From the NCBI GenBank assembly GCA_002290555.1, contig NEUK01000070.1:1-41196 (forward strand): 41,196 bases of DNA, in the 5' to 3' direction. Below, piece by piece: positions 1 to 7,460 of this stretch; position 1 is the stretch's first letter, and every line of letters starts with the position of its first letter. The position numbers and the translations under genes are program-made. This DNA is from Spartobacteria bacterium AMD-G4. GTDB taxonomy: Bacteria; Verrucomicrobiota; Verrucomicrobiia; Chthoniobacterales; Terrimicrobiaceae. Below the pieces are notes generated by a model, which was not told where the DNA came from, made no database searches, and saw only the letters and a list, made by a program, of their open reading frames with translations.

Positions 1-318
1 ACAAAACATAAAGCGAAGAAAATATATGCAATCGCCTCTCAAAAATTGAGACGCTCCCATTGCGTTGGCCGAGTATTCGGGCGGATTGGTCGAATAGGCC
101 TTTTCACGCATCAGCATTCCTTCAGATTAAGTTTTAAATTTTCACATGTGCGGGTCGCTGGCCCGAAAAAACTGACACAGCTTAATTTTGAAAAATTGAT
201 AAATAGAGTTTAATCTTCAGCCAACCAACTAAAAACTATAGAAATCACATTACAATTAGAAGCGATCCTGAAGCTCGAGAATCGGGAAAATCTGCTCCCC
301 AACTTTATCATCGAGGGC
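1..318. other. Gene-free left edge, relatively AT-rich
   Basis: No convincing gene is seen. Frame 1 of the plus strand is open from the window edge to a TAA at 211-213, but the translation is rich in basic and aromatic residues and matches nothing I recognise. From 214 to 318 the frame of the following FGE-like gene is open and reads like the first half of a SAM domain, yet it has no ATG, GTG or TTG codon. This suggests that the 5' end of that gene has been lost or rearranged. Confidence 0.5.
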
Positions 319-1164
319 GTGGACGATGCGGTCTTGGGTTATTTAACCGACGAGGATCTTCTCAACTTGGGTATCAAGCGTATCGGTGACAGGAGGCGCT
401 TACTGGCAGCCTTTGCGCAAGTCGGCAAAGATCAAGGCCTTGCTTTGGCATCTGCAATGCCGAAAGCCAGCATGGCTACGCCCCATGTCAACAGCGTCGG
501 TCTTTCTTTTCTGCCAATTCCCCGATTCAAGACGCTGGTATGCGGATATCCCGTTCGTGTGCAGGATTATAGACTCTATTGTATCGAAAAAGGCCTGCCA
601 TTTCCCGATCAGAAAAACCCAACGGATTCCACACACCCCGTTGTGAATGTGTCGTGGCACGAGGGGATTGATTATTGCCTCTGGCTCACCGCCAAAGAGC
701 GTGAAATGGATCGTATGGGAAATGATCAGTTTTACCGATTCCTGACCGATCTCGAGTGGAGCTCGGCCGTTGGCCTTCCCAATGAATCCGAGGAAACCCC
801 GGCCGAGCGCAGCAAACAAAAGCCGGGCTACCCATGGGGGCCAGGCTACCCACCGCGCAAGGGATTCGGCAATTACCATCAGTCGCTCAAAGTCGATGAC
901 TTCGAGTTCACTTCTCCGGTTGACGCCTTTCCTCCAAACGAGCATGGGTTCTACGATCTCAGTGGCAATGTTTGGGAATGGACCATGGACAACTACAATA
1001 CCTCGCGCGCCTACCACACCTTGCGCGGAGGAGCGTGGGACTTCTATGGCAGCGGACTCATGTCATCCGCCCGCAATGCGAACGACCCTAATGGACGCGG
1101 CACAAGCATCGGTTTCCGCATCGCCTTCGCAGCCCAAGACACCCTCAACCAAACAAAAAAATAA
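319..1164 (+). CDS. SAM-domain remnant plus FGE-sulfatase-like (SUMF1-type) domain protein, probably 5'-truncated
   Basis: The first ~34 residues (LTDEDLLNLGIKRIGDRRRL) are the C-terminal half of a SAM domain, a helical protein-interaction module. Residues ~60-270 have the FGE-sulfatase/SUMF1 fold signature: HPVVNVSWHEG (106-116), TDLEWSSA (143-150), YPWG (171-174), YDLSGNVWEW (212-221), LRGGAW (235-240) and GFR (265-267). The paired active-site cysteines of formylglycine-generating enzymes, which sit between RGGSW and GFR, are absent, so a sulfatase-activating role is unlikely. A ligand-binding or signalling role is more likely for this fold. The GTG start at 319 cuts the SAM domain in half: coding-like sequence continues upstream to a stop at 211 without any usual start codon. 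It may be a decayed gene or may use a non-canonical start (ATA at 238, CTG at 268). Confidence 0.7.
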   Translation: MDDAVLGYLTDEDLLNLGIKRIGDRRRLLAAFAQVGKDQGLALASAMPKASMATPHVNSVGLSFLPIPRFKTLVCGYPVRVQDYRLYCIEKGLPFPDQKNPTDSTHPVVNVSWHEGIDYCLWLTAKEREMDRMGNDQFYRFLTDLEWSSAVGLPNESEETPAERSKQKPGYPWGPGYPPRKGFGNYHQSLKVDDFEFTSPVDAFPPNEHGFYDLSGNVWEWTMDNYNTSRAYHTLRGGAWDFYGSGLMSSARNANDPNGRGTSIGFRIAFAAQDTLNQTKK

Positions 1165-1199
1165 CCACCGTGCTGCTCGGGTGAGCCGCACTCTTTCAG

Positions 1200-2159
1200 A
1201 TGACTCCACTCGTTCTTGTTGTCGGATTTCTCGGGTCGGGAAAAACCACTTTTCTCAAAAACCTCATGCCCGCGCTCGCCGTGGAGGCGCTCGCGCCGGA
1301 GTTGATCATCAATGACTATCAGAACGCCCGCATCGATGCGGAGCAGTTTCGCGACCTTGTCGCCGAGGTCAAGGCGCTCAGCGGCGACTGCGTGTGCTGC
1401 GGATCGAGGGATGAATTGCTCGAGGCGTTGCGGGATTTCAAACACGAAAGCGGCAAGGTGATGATCATCGAAACCAATGGCACCACCGACTCCGTGCAGC
1501 TGATCGAAGCCCTCGCGCTCGATCCCTCGCTGAAAAAATTCAGCCCACCGATCCAGCTATCTGTCATTGATGGCAAGCGCTGGCAGCGCCGATTTTGGCA
1601 CAATGCGCTCGAGCGCGAGCAGGCACGCACAGCCTCGCATATCCACATATCGCGCGGGGATTCTGTGTCAGCGGAACGCATGGAAGCCGTGTTGGACTCG
1701 CTGCGGGAGTGCGGAGTGCGTGGCACGAGGACGGATCCTGTCTCGTTCGCCAAGAACCTTTCGCTCGTCTCGGCGACGGCTGGGAAAGCCCATATTCACG
1801 AGCATCCGGCAGGTTGTGCCTGTGAACATCACACACACACGCCGAGCGCCCACGACCATAAGGGCTATCATTTCGCCTCTTGTGAGATTCCGCTGCCGAC
1901 GGTTCTGGAGCGGAAGGCGTTCGATGCGCTTATGGCCGACCTGCCCGAGGAAGTCCTCCGTGCAAAGGGGCTCGTCGTTTTTGATGACGCGCCGGGCGAG
2001 TATTTTGTTTTTCAAAAAGTTGGGTCCGATGACGAGACACGCTTGTTTCCCGTTGGCCGTGAGCCGCGCGTGAAGACGCCGCTGCTGCTTCTCATTGGGC
2101 CAAGCCTTCCGGTCGAGGCCCTCAGAGAGCGTGTGGCTGGGCTTGTGCCCGGCGGATGA
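1200..2159 (+). CDS. COG0523/CobW-family G3E GTPase, putative metallochaperone
   Basis: A P-loop GTPase of the G3E family that typically inserts or traffics metals (zinc, cobalt, nickel) in the cytoplasm. Walker A is GFLGSGKT (residues 9-16). The family metal-binding CxCC motif is GDCVCC (C64, C66, C67), and ETNGTTD (91-97) lies in the Walker B/switch region. A His/Cys-rich stretch at about 198-224 (HIHEHPAGCACEHHTHTP and following) is the usual metal-binding linker before the C-terminal CobW_C-type domain. The normal NKxD base-recognition motif is not obvious; SRGD (151-154) occupies roughly that place, which is unusual and may alter nucleotide specificity. It starts 35 nt after the FGE-like gene on the same strand. 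The metal and the client cannot be told from sequence. Confidence 0.85.
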   Translation: MTPLVLVVGFLGSGKTTFLKNLMPALAVEALAPELIINDYQNARIDAEQFRDLVAEVKALSGDCVCCGSRDELLEALRDFKHESGKVMIIETNGTTDSVQLIEALALDPSLKKFSPPIQLSVIDGKRWQRRFWHNALEREQARTASHIHISRGDSVSAERMEAVLDSLRECGVRGTRTDPVSFAKNLSLVSATAGKAHIHEHPAGCACEHHTHTPSAHDHKGYHFASCEIPLPTVLERKAFDALMADLPEEVLRAKGLVVFDDAPGEYFVFQKVGSDDETRLFPVGREPRVKTPLLLLIGPSLPVEALRERVAGLVPGG

Positions 2160-2169
2160 TTCACGGGAT

Positions 2170-2961
2170 TTAGATGGGCAGCAGGGTTTGCACCATATTA
2201 TCGATGACGCCCGAGGAAATCGCATAGCGTGTGAGGCTTGCCGTGTCGTGGATGCGAAGCTTGTCCATGAGGTTCTGCCGGTGTTTTTCCACGGTTTTGA
2301 TGCTGATGTTCAATTCTCCCGCGACCTGCTTATTGGCGGCGCCCTCGGCAATGAGCTGGAGGACCTCCACCTCGCGATTGGTGAGCTTCACGGCCGGCTT
2401 GTGGCCGTTTCCGGAGGGAATCTCGTCGTAGATCGTCCGCATGCGGCGTGAGATGGCCGGGCTGTGAAAGGTGTTGCCCTTTGCCACTTCGTGAATGGCA
2501 TGGGTAATGAGATTCGATGGAGAGTCCTTGAGCAGGTAGCCGTGGATGTCTCCATCGATGACCTGTTGGATGTATTGGTCCGTCCCGAAAGCCGTGAGGA
2601 GGATGATTCGCACATCCGGCGCGAGCTGGCGAATCTGGCGAGCCGCAGCAAGGCCGTTCAGGCGGGGCATTCCGATATCCATGAGCAGGACATGCGGGCG
2701 TTTCTCGACGGCGAGATCGACCGCCTTGCGACCGTTGTCCGCCTCGCCGATAATCTCGATGGCCTTGTCGAGTTCGAACAGGGAGCGCAGCGCCTCGCGG
2801 ATGAAGGTGTGGTCGTCCACGATCATGAGCTGGATCGCGGCGACCGACTTCGGCTTGCTTGGTTGGTTCGCTGAGGCGCTGCGCCTGTCTGCCGCGAGCG
2901 GCCGCTTGGCCTCACGGGAAGAGGTTGGTGAAAGACGATGGGAAAGTGTGATTTTTTTCAT
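2170..2961 (-). CDS. NarL/FixJ-type response regulator (REC + LuxR HTH)
   Basis: A cytoplasmic two-component transcription regulator of 263 residues. The receiver domain starts at about 45 with the acidic pair VDD (48-50). The phospho-accepting Asp is D95 in LLMDIGMP, followed by T123 (LLTAF) and K145 (GYLLKD). The LuxR-type DNA-binding domain runs from about 192 (LTNREVEVL), with recognition helix ISIKTVEKH (219-227). I chose the ATG at 2961 because the open frame further upstream has no family resemblance. This still leaves about 44 Ser/Lys/Arg-rich residues before the receiver domain, which is longer than usual. No histidine kinase is encoded in the window, so it is an orphan regulator here. 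It converges on the CobW-family gene with a 10-nt gap. Confidence 0.9.
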   Translation of the reverse strand: MKKITLSHRLSPTSSREAKRPLAADRRSASANQPSKPKSVAAIQLMIVDDHTFIREALRSLFELDKAIEIIGEADNGRKAVDLAVEKRPHVLLMDIGMPRLNGLAAARQIRQLAPDVRIILLTAFGTDQYIQQVIDGDIHGYLLKDSPSNLITHAIHEVAKGNTFHSPAISRRMRTIYDEIPSGNGHKPAVKLTNREVEVLQLIAEGAANKQVAGELNISIKTVEKHRQNLMDKLRIHDTASLTRYAISSGVIDNMVQTLLPI

Positions 2962-3395
2962 TGGGTTGTCGTGGTAGCAGTGGAGAGTCAGACCTGTAAT
3001 AGGGCTGCAGCGAACCTCCGGACGGTAGCGGAGAAGGAGGCTCCTCGGGGAAATCCCGATGCTGTTACCGGTTTGTTTATCAATGTGAGGCTTTTGCTTC
3101 GGTGGCGTGAAACGCACGAGCTGTGGTGGCAGATCGTTCCATCGCGGCAAGGGTGCGCCCCTCGCTGCGAACCTTGCTGTTCACTGTTTTTCCGGCGCGT
3201 GTGCGGGCTCGATCCTCGCGATCGATGTGAACGCGTGGCGTGGGTATTTCGGTGTTTTTTTGGTTTGTTTTTTTCATGTCTTGTTCGGCTTCGAGCCGCT
3301 TGCGGACATGCTCAACTGCAAAGGCGATGCATGCGATGGGGGGATGACCTCATTGGCGAAAGAGCGAAGCGGGGATTGATTGGGACTTCGAAACT
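2962..3395. other. 434-nt stretch between divergent genes, likely regulatory
   Basis: This lies between the start of the response regulator (minus strand) and the start of the small conserved protein (plus strand), so promoters for both should be here. A T-rich block at 3251-3275 and a 65-codon minus-strand frame (3277 to 3080, basic, starting MKKTNQKNTE) are the only notable contents. The frame has no clear ribosome-binding site and no recognisable family, so I do not call it as a gene. Confidence 0.4.
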
Positions 3396-3692
3396 ATGAC
3401 TCACCCAATGCTCGCTAAATTTGCAATCACCTACACCGTCTTTCCGGAACATAACAAACGCGTGGAAACCCACCACACGGATGACCCGGTCGAGGCGGAG
3501 ACATTCCTCGTTCAACTCCTCACCAGCGGGGCACGCATACACTCGATCATGCATGACGGAATACCGGTCGAGACAAACCAATCCGACCGGCTTTTGAAAG
3601 TCGCGGCAAACAGAATCGCTGCCGAGCTGCTCAGCCGGTCGCTACATCTCGATTATGTCGAGGTGAAACACCGCTTCGGCTTCGCATCGTAA
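3396..3692 (+). CDS. Small conserved hypothetical protein (98 aa)
   Basis: The function is unknown. The protein has an N-terminal beta-strand-like segment (KFAITYTVFPE), an acidic middle (TDDPVEAETFLVQLL) and a C-terminal amphipathic part ending EVKHRFGFAS. No signal peptide or membrane segment is seen, so it is probably a compact cytoplasmic domain. It precedes the hydrolase/phosphoribosyltransferase/esterase operon by 31 nt on the same strand and may be co-transcribed with it. Codon use and the absence of overlap with other frames make it a credible gene. I have a general impression of similar small proteins in other environmental bacteria but cannot name a family. Confidence 0.65.
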   Translation: MTHPMLAKFAITYTVFPEHNKRVETHHTDDPVEAETFLVQLLTSGARIHSIMHDGIPVETNQSDRLLKVAANRIAAELLSRSLHLDYVEVKHRFGFAS

Positions 3693-3723
3693 AGGGGCCT
3701 GCGCATTCCAAAAAACAAAAATC

Positions 3724-4458
3724 ATGCTTAACACACCTCATATAAATAGCCGCCGCAGGCTTGTGGATACCTTCTCGGGGATAGTCCAAATACCTGTCGA
3801 TTCCATGCATCTCGAAGCCGAATGGATCATGCCGCCGAATGCCACGGGGGTTGTGGTATTCGCCCACGGGAGCGGCAGCAGCCGACATAGCCGACGAAAC
3901 CAGTTCGTTGCCTCTATCCTCCACGAATCAGGTATTGGAACTGTCCTGCTGGATCTTCTCACGCGCCAAGAAGAACGGAGAGACGCTGCCGATGGGCAAC
4001 TCCGCTTTGATATTGAAATGCTCACGAATCGTTTGATCACGGCAGTGAGATGGGTGGAAGACCACCCTGCAGCCCATGACCAGCCGCTCGGGCTATTCGG
4101 GGCCAGCACCGGCGCCGCTGCCGCCATCGCGACGGCTTCGATTCTCGGCGAACGCATCTGCGCCCTCGTATCGCGCGGAGGGCGGCCTGATCTCGCTTAC
4201 GAACACCTTCGCCATGTCACTGCACCCACCCTCTTGATTGTGGGAGAGCGCGACGATGCCGTTTTGCGATTGAACAAGGAGGCCAGTCAACACCTCCGAT
4301 GCATCAAAAAACTATCGATTATCCCGGCCGCTACCCACCTGTTCGAAGAGCCTGGAGCGCTGGAAAAAGTCGCCAGCTTAGCCGCAGCGTGGTTTAAAAA
4401 GCATCTCAGAGAGGATGCTCTCATCCACCAAAAACGAGCGGAGGCCCTCGAGGTATGA
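3724..4458 (+). CDS. Alpha/beta hydrolase, dienelactone-hydrolase-like
   Basis: A serine hydrolase of 244 residues with a complete catalytic apparatus: oxyanion-region HGSGSS (48-53), nucleophile elbow GASTG with S128, acid D177 or D178 in GERDDAV, and H205 in AATHLFEE. No signal peptide is present, so it is cytoplasmic. It is the first gene of a tightly coupled set: its stop overlaps the start of the phosphoribosyltransferase by 4 nt (ATGA at 4455-4458), and that gene overlaps the esterase-like gene in the same way. The same three activities occur together or fused in other bacteria (for example the phosphoribosyltransferase/esterase fusion Rv2030c of Mycobacterium tuberculosis), but the substrate is unknown. 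Confidence 0.85.
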   Translation: MLNTPHINSRRRLVDTFSGIVQIPVDSMHLEAEWIMPPNATGVVVFAHGSGSSRHSRRNQFVASILHESGIGTVLLDLLTRQEERRDAADGQLRFDIEMLTNRLITAVRWVEDHPAAHDQPLGLFGASTGAAAAIATASILGERICALVSRGGRPDLAYEHLRHVTAPTLLIVGERDDAVLRLNKEASQHLRCIKKLSIIPAATHLFEEPGALEKVASLAAAWFKKHLREDALIHQKRAEALEV

Positions 4459-5120
4459 GTGCACGATTTCAAAACCGTGAGGAGGCAGGGAGAATCCTCG
4501 CTGCAAAACTCATGCTCTACGCGAACCGGCCAGATACCCTCATTCTTGCCCTCCCGCGAGGTGGTGTGCCAATCGGCTACGAAATTGCGAGGGCTTTGAA
4601 TTTGCCTCTGGATGTCATCATTGTTCGGAAGCTCGGCGTCCCAGGACACGAAGAGCTTGCCATGGGTGCCATCGCGAGCGGCGGTGTGCGCGTGCTGAAC
4701 CGTAGCGTCATCGAGAGCCTACGCATCCCACCCGATTCGCTCGAGGCGGTGGAAAAGCGCGAAGCTTTGGAGTTGATGCGCCGTGAGGCGACTTACCGTG
4801 GAAACCGGCAACCAGCCTCAGTCAAGGGAAAAACAGTCATTCTTGTGGATGACGGAGTGGCCACGGGATCGACCATGCGTGTCGCCATAAGCGCACTTCG
4901 TGAACAGCACGCAGGCCGTATCATAGTGGCCACGCCAGTCGCTCCGCCGACCGTGCGCTGGGAAATGGAGGCGTTGGTGGAGGATTTTGTTGCCCTTGTC
5001 ATGCCGGAGGACTTCTTCGGTGTGGGCCAGTGGTATGGCGACTTCACCCAAGTGTCCGACGACACTGTCTACGAACTCCTTCGGAAGGGTGCGAAACTTC
5101 AGCCAACGGAGGTCGCATGA
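4455..5120 (+). CDS. Phosphoribosyltransferase-domain protein
   Basis: A type I PRTase-fold protein of 221 residues. The PRPP-binding signature is VILVDDGVATGST (128-140). The N-terminal LALPRGGVPIGYEIA (31-45) and DVIIVRKLGVPGHEE (53-67) are typical of the stand-alone PRTase family found next to dienelactone hydrolases and erythromycin-esterase-like proteins. It should bind PRPP or a related sugar phosphate in the cytoplasm, but the base or acceptor is not known for this family. Translational coupling is likely on both sides, with ATGA overlaps at 4455 and 5117. Confidence 0.88.
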   Translation: MSARFQNREEAGRILAAKLMLYANRPDTLILALPRGGVPIGYEIARALNLPLDVIIVRKLGVPGHEELAMGAIASGGVRVLNRSVIESLRIPPDSLEAVEKREALELMRREATYRGNRQPASVKGKTVILVDDGVATGSTMRVAISALREQHAGRIIVATPVAPPTVRWEMEALVEDFVALVMPEDFFGVGQWYGDFTQVSDDTVYELLRKGAKLQPTEVA

Positions 5121-6451
5121 CGGCTGCCGTTGAGACAATACGGCGTTCTGTGCAGCCCTTGTGCGGTGATTTGTTAGACTACGATGGACTGGTCGAGCGC
5201 TGCGAAAAAGCGAAGATTGTCATGCTCGGCGAAGCCACACACGGCACGCACGAATTCTATGCAGCCCGCGCAGACATCACCAGACGGCTGATTGAGCAAC
5301 TCGGTTTCAATGGCATCGCCGTCGAGGCCGATTGGCCCGACTCGTGGAGAGTGAATAAATTTGTGAGAGGCTCCGATAGCGACATGGTGGCTTCGGATGC
5401 ACTCGGCGGGTTCAAACGGTTTCCCCAGTGGATGTGGAGGAATAGCGATGTCCTGGATTTTGTCGGGTGGCTGCGGGAGTGGAATATCGGTGCCGATGAG
5501 TTGGAGGTCGGGTTTTATGGTCTCGATCTCTACAGCCTGAACGACTCCATGAAAGCAGTCCTCGATTACCTCCGCGAGACCGATCCTGCCGTGGCACGCA
5601 CATTTTCGCATCGCTATGCGTGCTTCGACCACTTTGGGGGCGATCCCAAGCGCTATGGACTCTTCACCGGCACGGGAATTTCCAAGAGTTGCGAGAGTGA
5701 GGTCGTCACCGCCCTCGCCGACCTGCGCAGTAAGAGAGGCGCTTGGCTTGGCCTTGATGGACATCGTGCCGCAGAGGCTTTTTTCTGTGCCGAGCAGAAT
5801 GCAACTGTCGTGGCGGATGCCGAAAACTATTACCGCACGATGCTGCGCGGCGATGTTCAGTCCTGGAACCTCCGCGATAGGCACATGATGAACACCCTGC
5901 TCGCCATTTCTTCGCACCTCGAGGCTCTGCACGGCCACGCGAAAATCGTCGTGTGGGCGCACAACTCTCATATTGGCGATGCCCGTGCGACGCAGATGGG
6001 ACGGCGTGGCGAGTTCAATATTGGCCAATTGGCGAAAGAGCATTTTGGTGAAGAGGCCGTTCTGGTCGGTTTCACCACCAACAGCGGCACAGTCACTGCG
6101 GCTTCGGATTGGGATGCTCCTGTGGAACGGAAATCCGTTCGCCCGGGTCTCGCGCACAGTTGTGAAAAACTCTTCCACGAAACAGAAATCCCGCGCTTCT
6201 GGCTGGATTTTTCAAAACAAAAGGAAGCCGCCGAGTTGCTTCATCACCCGCTTCTCGAAAGGGCGATCGGAGTCATCTACCGGCCTGAAACCGAGAGGGA
6301 GAGCCATTACTTTTCGGCAAGTGTCTCCAAGCAGTTCGACGCACTTTTTCACTTCGATGAAACCCGAGCCGTCGAACCTCTCGAACGCAGCCTCACCTGG
6401 GAGGCGGATGGCGTCGCGGAAGTCGATGAAACATATCCCAGCGGTCTTTGA
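5117..6451 (+). CDS. Erythromycin-esterase-family protein
   Basis: This 444-residue protein belongs to the EreA/EreB-like fold. The conserved motifs are LGEATHGTHEFY (37-48), VEADWP (69-74) and WAHNSHIGD (280-288), whose Glu and His residues form the hydrolytic centre in characterised macrolide esterases. The ATG at 5117 was chosen because it overlaps the stop of the PRTase gene (ATGA) and places the GEATHG motif at the family's usual distance from the start; the frame is open further upstream inside the PRTase gene. Most chromosomal members of this family are not proven macrolide resistance enzymes, and the operon context suggests a metabolic or stress role instead. Confidence 0.85.
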   Translation: MTAAVETIRRSVQPLCGDLLDYDGLVERCEKAKIVMLGEATHGTHEFYAARADITRRLIEQLGFNGIAVEADWPDSWRVNKFVRGSDSDMVASDALGGFKRFPQWMWRNSDVLDFVGWLREWNIGADELEVGFYGLDLYSLNDSMKAVLDYLRETDPAVARTFSHRYACFDHFGGDPKRYGLFTGTGISKSCESEVVTALADLRSKRGAWLGLDGHRAAEAFFCAEQNATVVADAENYYRTMLRGDVQSWNLRDRHMMNTLLAISSHLEALHGHAKIVVWAHNSHIGDARATQMGRRGEFNIGQLAKEHFGEEAVLVGFTTNSGTVTAASDWDAPVERKSVRPGLAHSCEKLFHETEIPRFWLDFSKQKEAAELLHHPLLERAIGVIYRPETERESHYFSASVSKQFDALFHFDETRAVEPLERSLTWEADGVAEVDETYPSGL

Positions 6452-6523
6452 ACTCAAAGGCGGCCACCTGCATAAACGGACCGCACTCGACAAGTCCGCC
6501 TCTCGGGCTATTGTGGCCTCGCG

Positions 6524-6748
6524 ATGAAATTCGAAGACTGGCCTGAAGAATGGCAGGAGTGGGCAAAGCTCACCCCGCTGGAGCGCTTCCGGGAAAGCGA
6601 GAAAATCTTCGCTCAATATTTAGCCATGGGAGGCAGCCTTGATCCCGACCCCGATCCGACAAGTCCTTTCTACGATCCAAGCGAATGGCATGCGGGCACT
6701 GCTCATGGGAGGGCAGGCCTGCGTGTTCTACGGCGCGGCGCAAGTTAG
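6524..6748 (+). CDS. Small acidic protein partnering an overlapping nucleotidyltransferase gene
   Basis: This 74-residue protein starts MKFEDWPEEWQEWAKL and continues with RFRESEKIFAQYLAMGG, an amphipathic helical N-terminus, then a DPDPDP linker and an RVLRR tail. Its last 110 nt overlap, in another frame, the N-terminal coding region of the nucleotidyltransferase that follows. I recall similar small Trp-rich proteins in front of nucleotidyltransferases in related bacteria, so I infer an antitoxin-like or accessory partner. No DNA-binding motif is recognisable. Confidence 0.6.
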   Translation: MKFEDWPEEWQEWAKLTPLERFRESEKIFAQYLAMGGSLDPDPDPTSPFYDPSEWHAGTAHGRAGLRVLRRGAS

Positions 6749-7394
6749 CAAAGACATCGATTTTTTAATCCTCGCGGAGAGGGAAAACTTCGAGCGTCTC
6801 CTTGCGTCCTTGGATTTTCTTCAAGCAAGGCGGATAGCAATTCCACCTTTCGATACCGTGGCCCTCGCAAAGGGCCATGCCGTTCATTTCAGATGCCAAG
6901 CTCCAGTGGTGGAAGGATTGCGCATAGATATTATGACCAAGCTACGGGATCTGGATGACTTTGAAACGCTCTGGCAGCGCCGCACTGTTTTTAGCGATCC
7001 ATCGGGAACGGAATTTCACCTGCTCTCGGTGCCGGATCTTGTGAGTGCAAAAAAGACCCAACGCAGCAAGGACTGGCCTGTTATCGAAGCATTGGTTGGG
7101 ATTCATTTTGAGGAAAACCAATCAAACCCCTTGCCGGAGTGGATTTCATTTTGGCTGACAGAAGCGAGATCGCCAGAACTTCTCCTCGACCTCGCCGTCC
7201 GCTTCCCAACCGAAGCCGCCGCGATACTCCCCGCGCGCCCTCTTCTCTCACTCGCGATCACACCCGACCTGCCCCGCCTGCGCGAGGCACTGGATGCCGA
7301 GGTGCGGGCCGAGCAGGAGAAAGACCGTATCTACTGGGCGCCCCTCAAGCGTGAGATGGAAGAATTCCGCCGCGCCGAGCGAGAGTCATCCTAA
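6639..7394 (+). CDS. Nucleotidyltransferase-fold protein (AbiEii/DUF6036-like)
   Basis: This 251-residue protein has the polymerase-beta-like nucleotidyltransferase core: helix RQVLSTIQANGMRA, GG motif LLMGGQACVF (21-30) and metal-binding D39 and D41 in SKDIDFLI, with a third acidic site probably in LRIDIM. The C-terminal part is helical and charged. Such proteins act as toxins in type IV-like toxin-antitoxin systems (AbiEii) or as minimal nucleotidyltransferases that modify RNA or protein. The TTG start at 6639 keeps the first helix of the fold. An ATG at 6690 would remove it but reduce the overlap with the small upstream gene from 110 to 59 nt. Confidence 0.75.
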   Translation: MIPTPIRQVLSTIQANGMRALLMGGQACVFYGAAQVSKDIDFLILAERENFERLLASLDFLQARRIAIPPFDTVALAKGHAVHFRCQAPVVEGLRIDIMTKLRDLDDFETLWQRRTVFSDPSGTEFHLLSVPDLVSAKKTQRSKDWPVIEALVGIHFEENQSNPLPEWISFWLTEARSPELLLDLAVRFPTEAAAILPARPLLSLAITPDLPRLREALDAEVRAEQEKDRIYWAPLKREMEEFRRAERESS

Positions 7395-7460
7395 CGGGAT
7401 TGTCTCTTGCTATCGGCTTGGCAAGCAGCTTTTCTGACAGGGTAACTCACAAATCCTCAT

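Noticed and set aside
319-1164. FGE-like protein as activator of the sulfatase at 12224
   Set aside because: The active-site cysteines are missing, so it cannot make formylglycine by the known mechanism.
319-1164. Diversity-generating retroelement target
   Set aside because: The fold class fits, but no reverse transcriptase or template repeat is seen in the window.
3080-3277. 65-codon basic open frame on the minus strand
   Set aside because: No ribosome-binding site, family or neighbour supports it; it is only mentioned as a possibility in the gap entry.
5174-6178. 334-codon open frame antisense to the esterase-like gene
   Set aside because: It is the shadow of a gene with conserved motifs; its own translation shows none.
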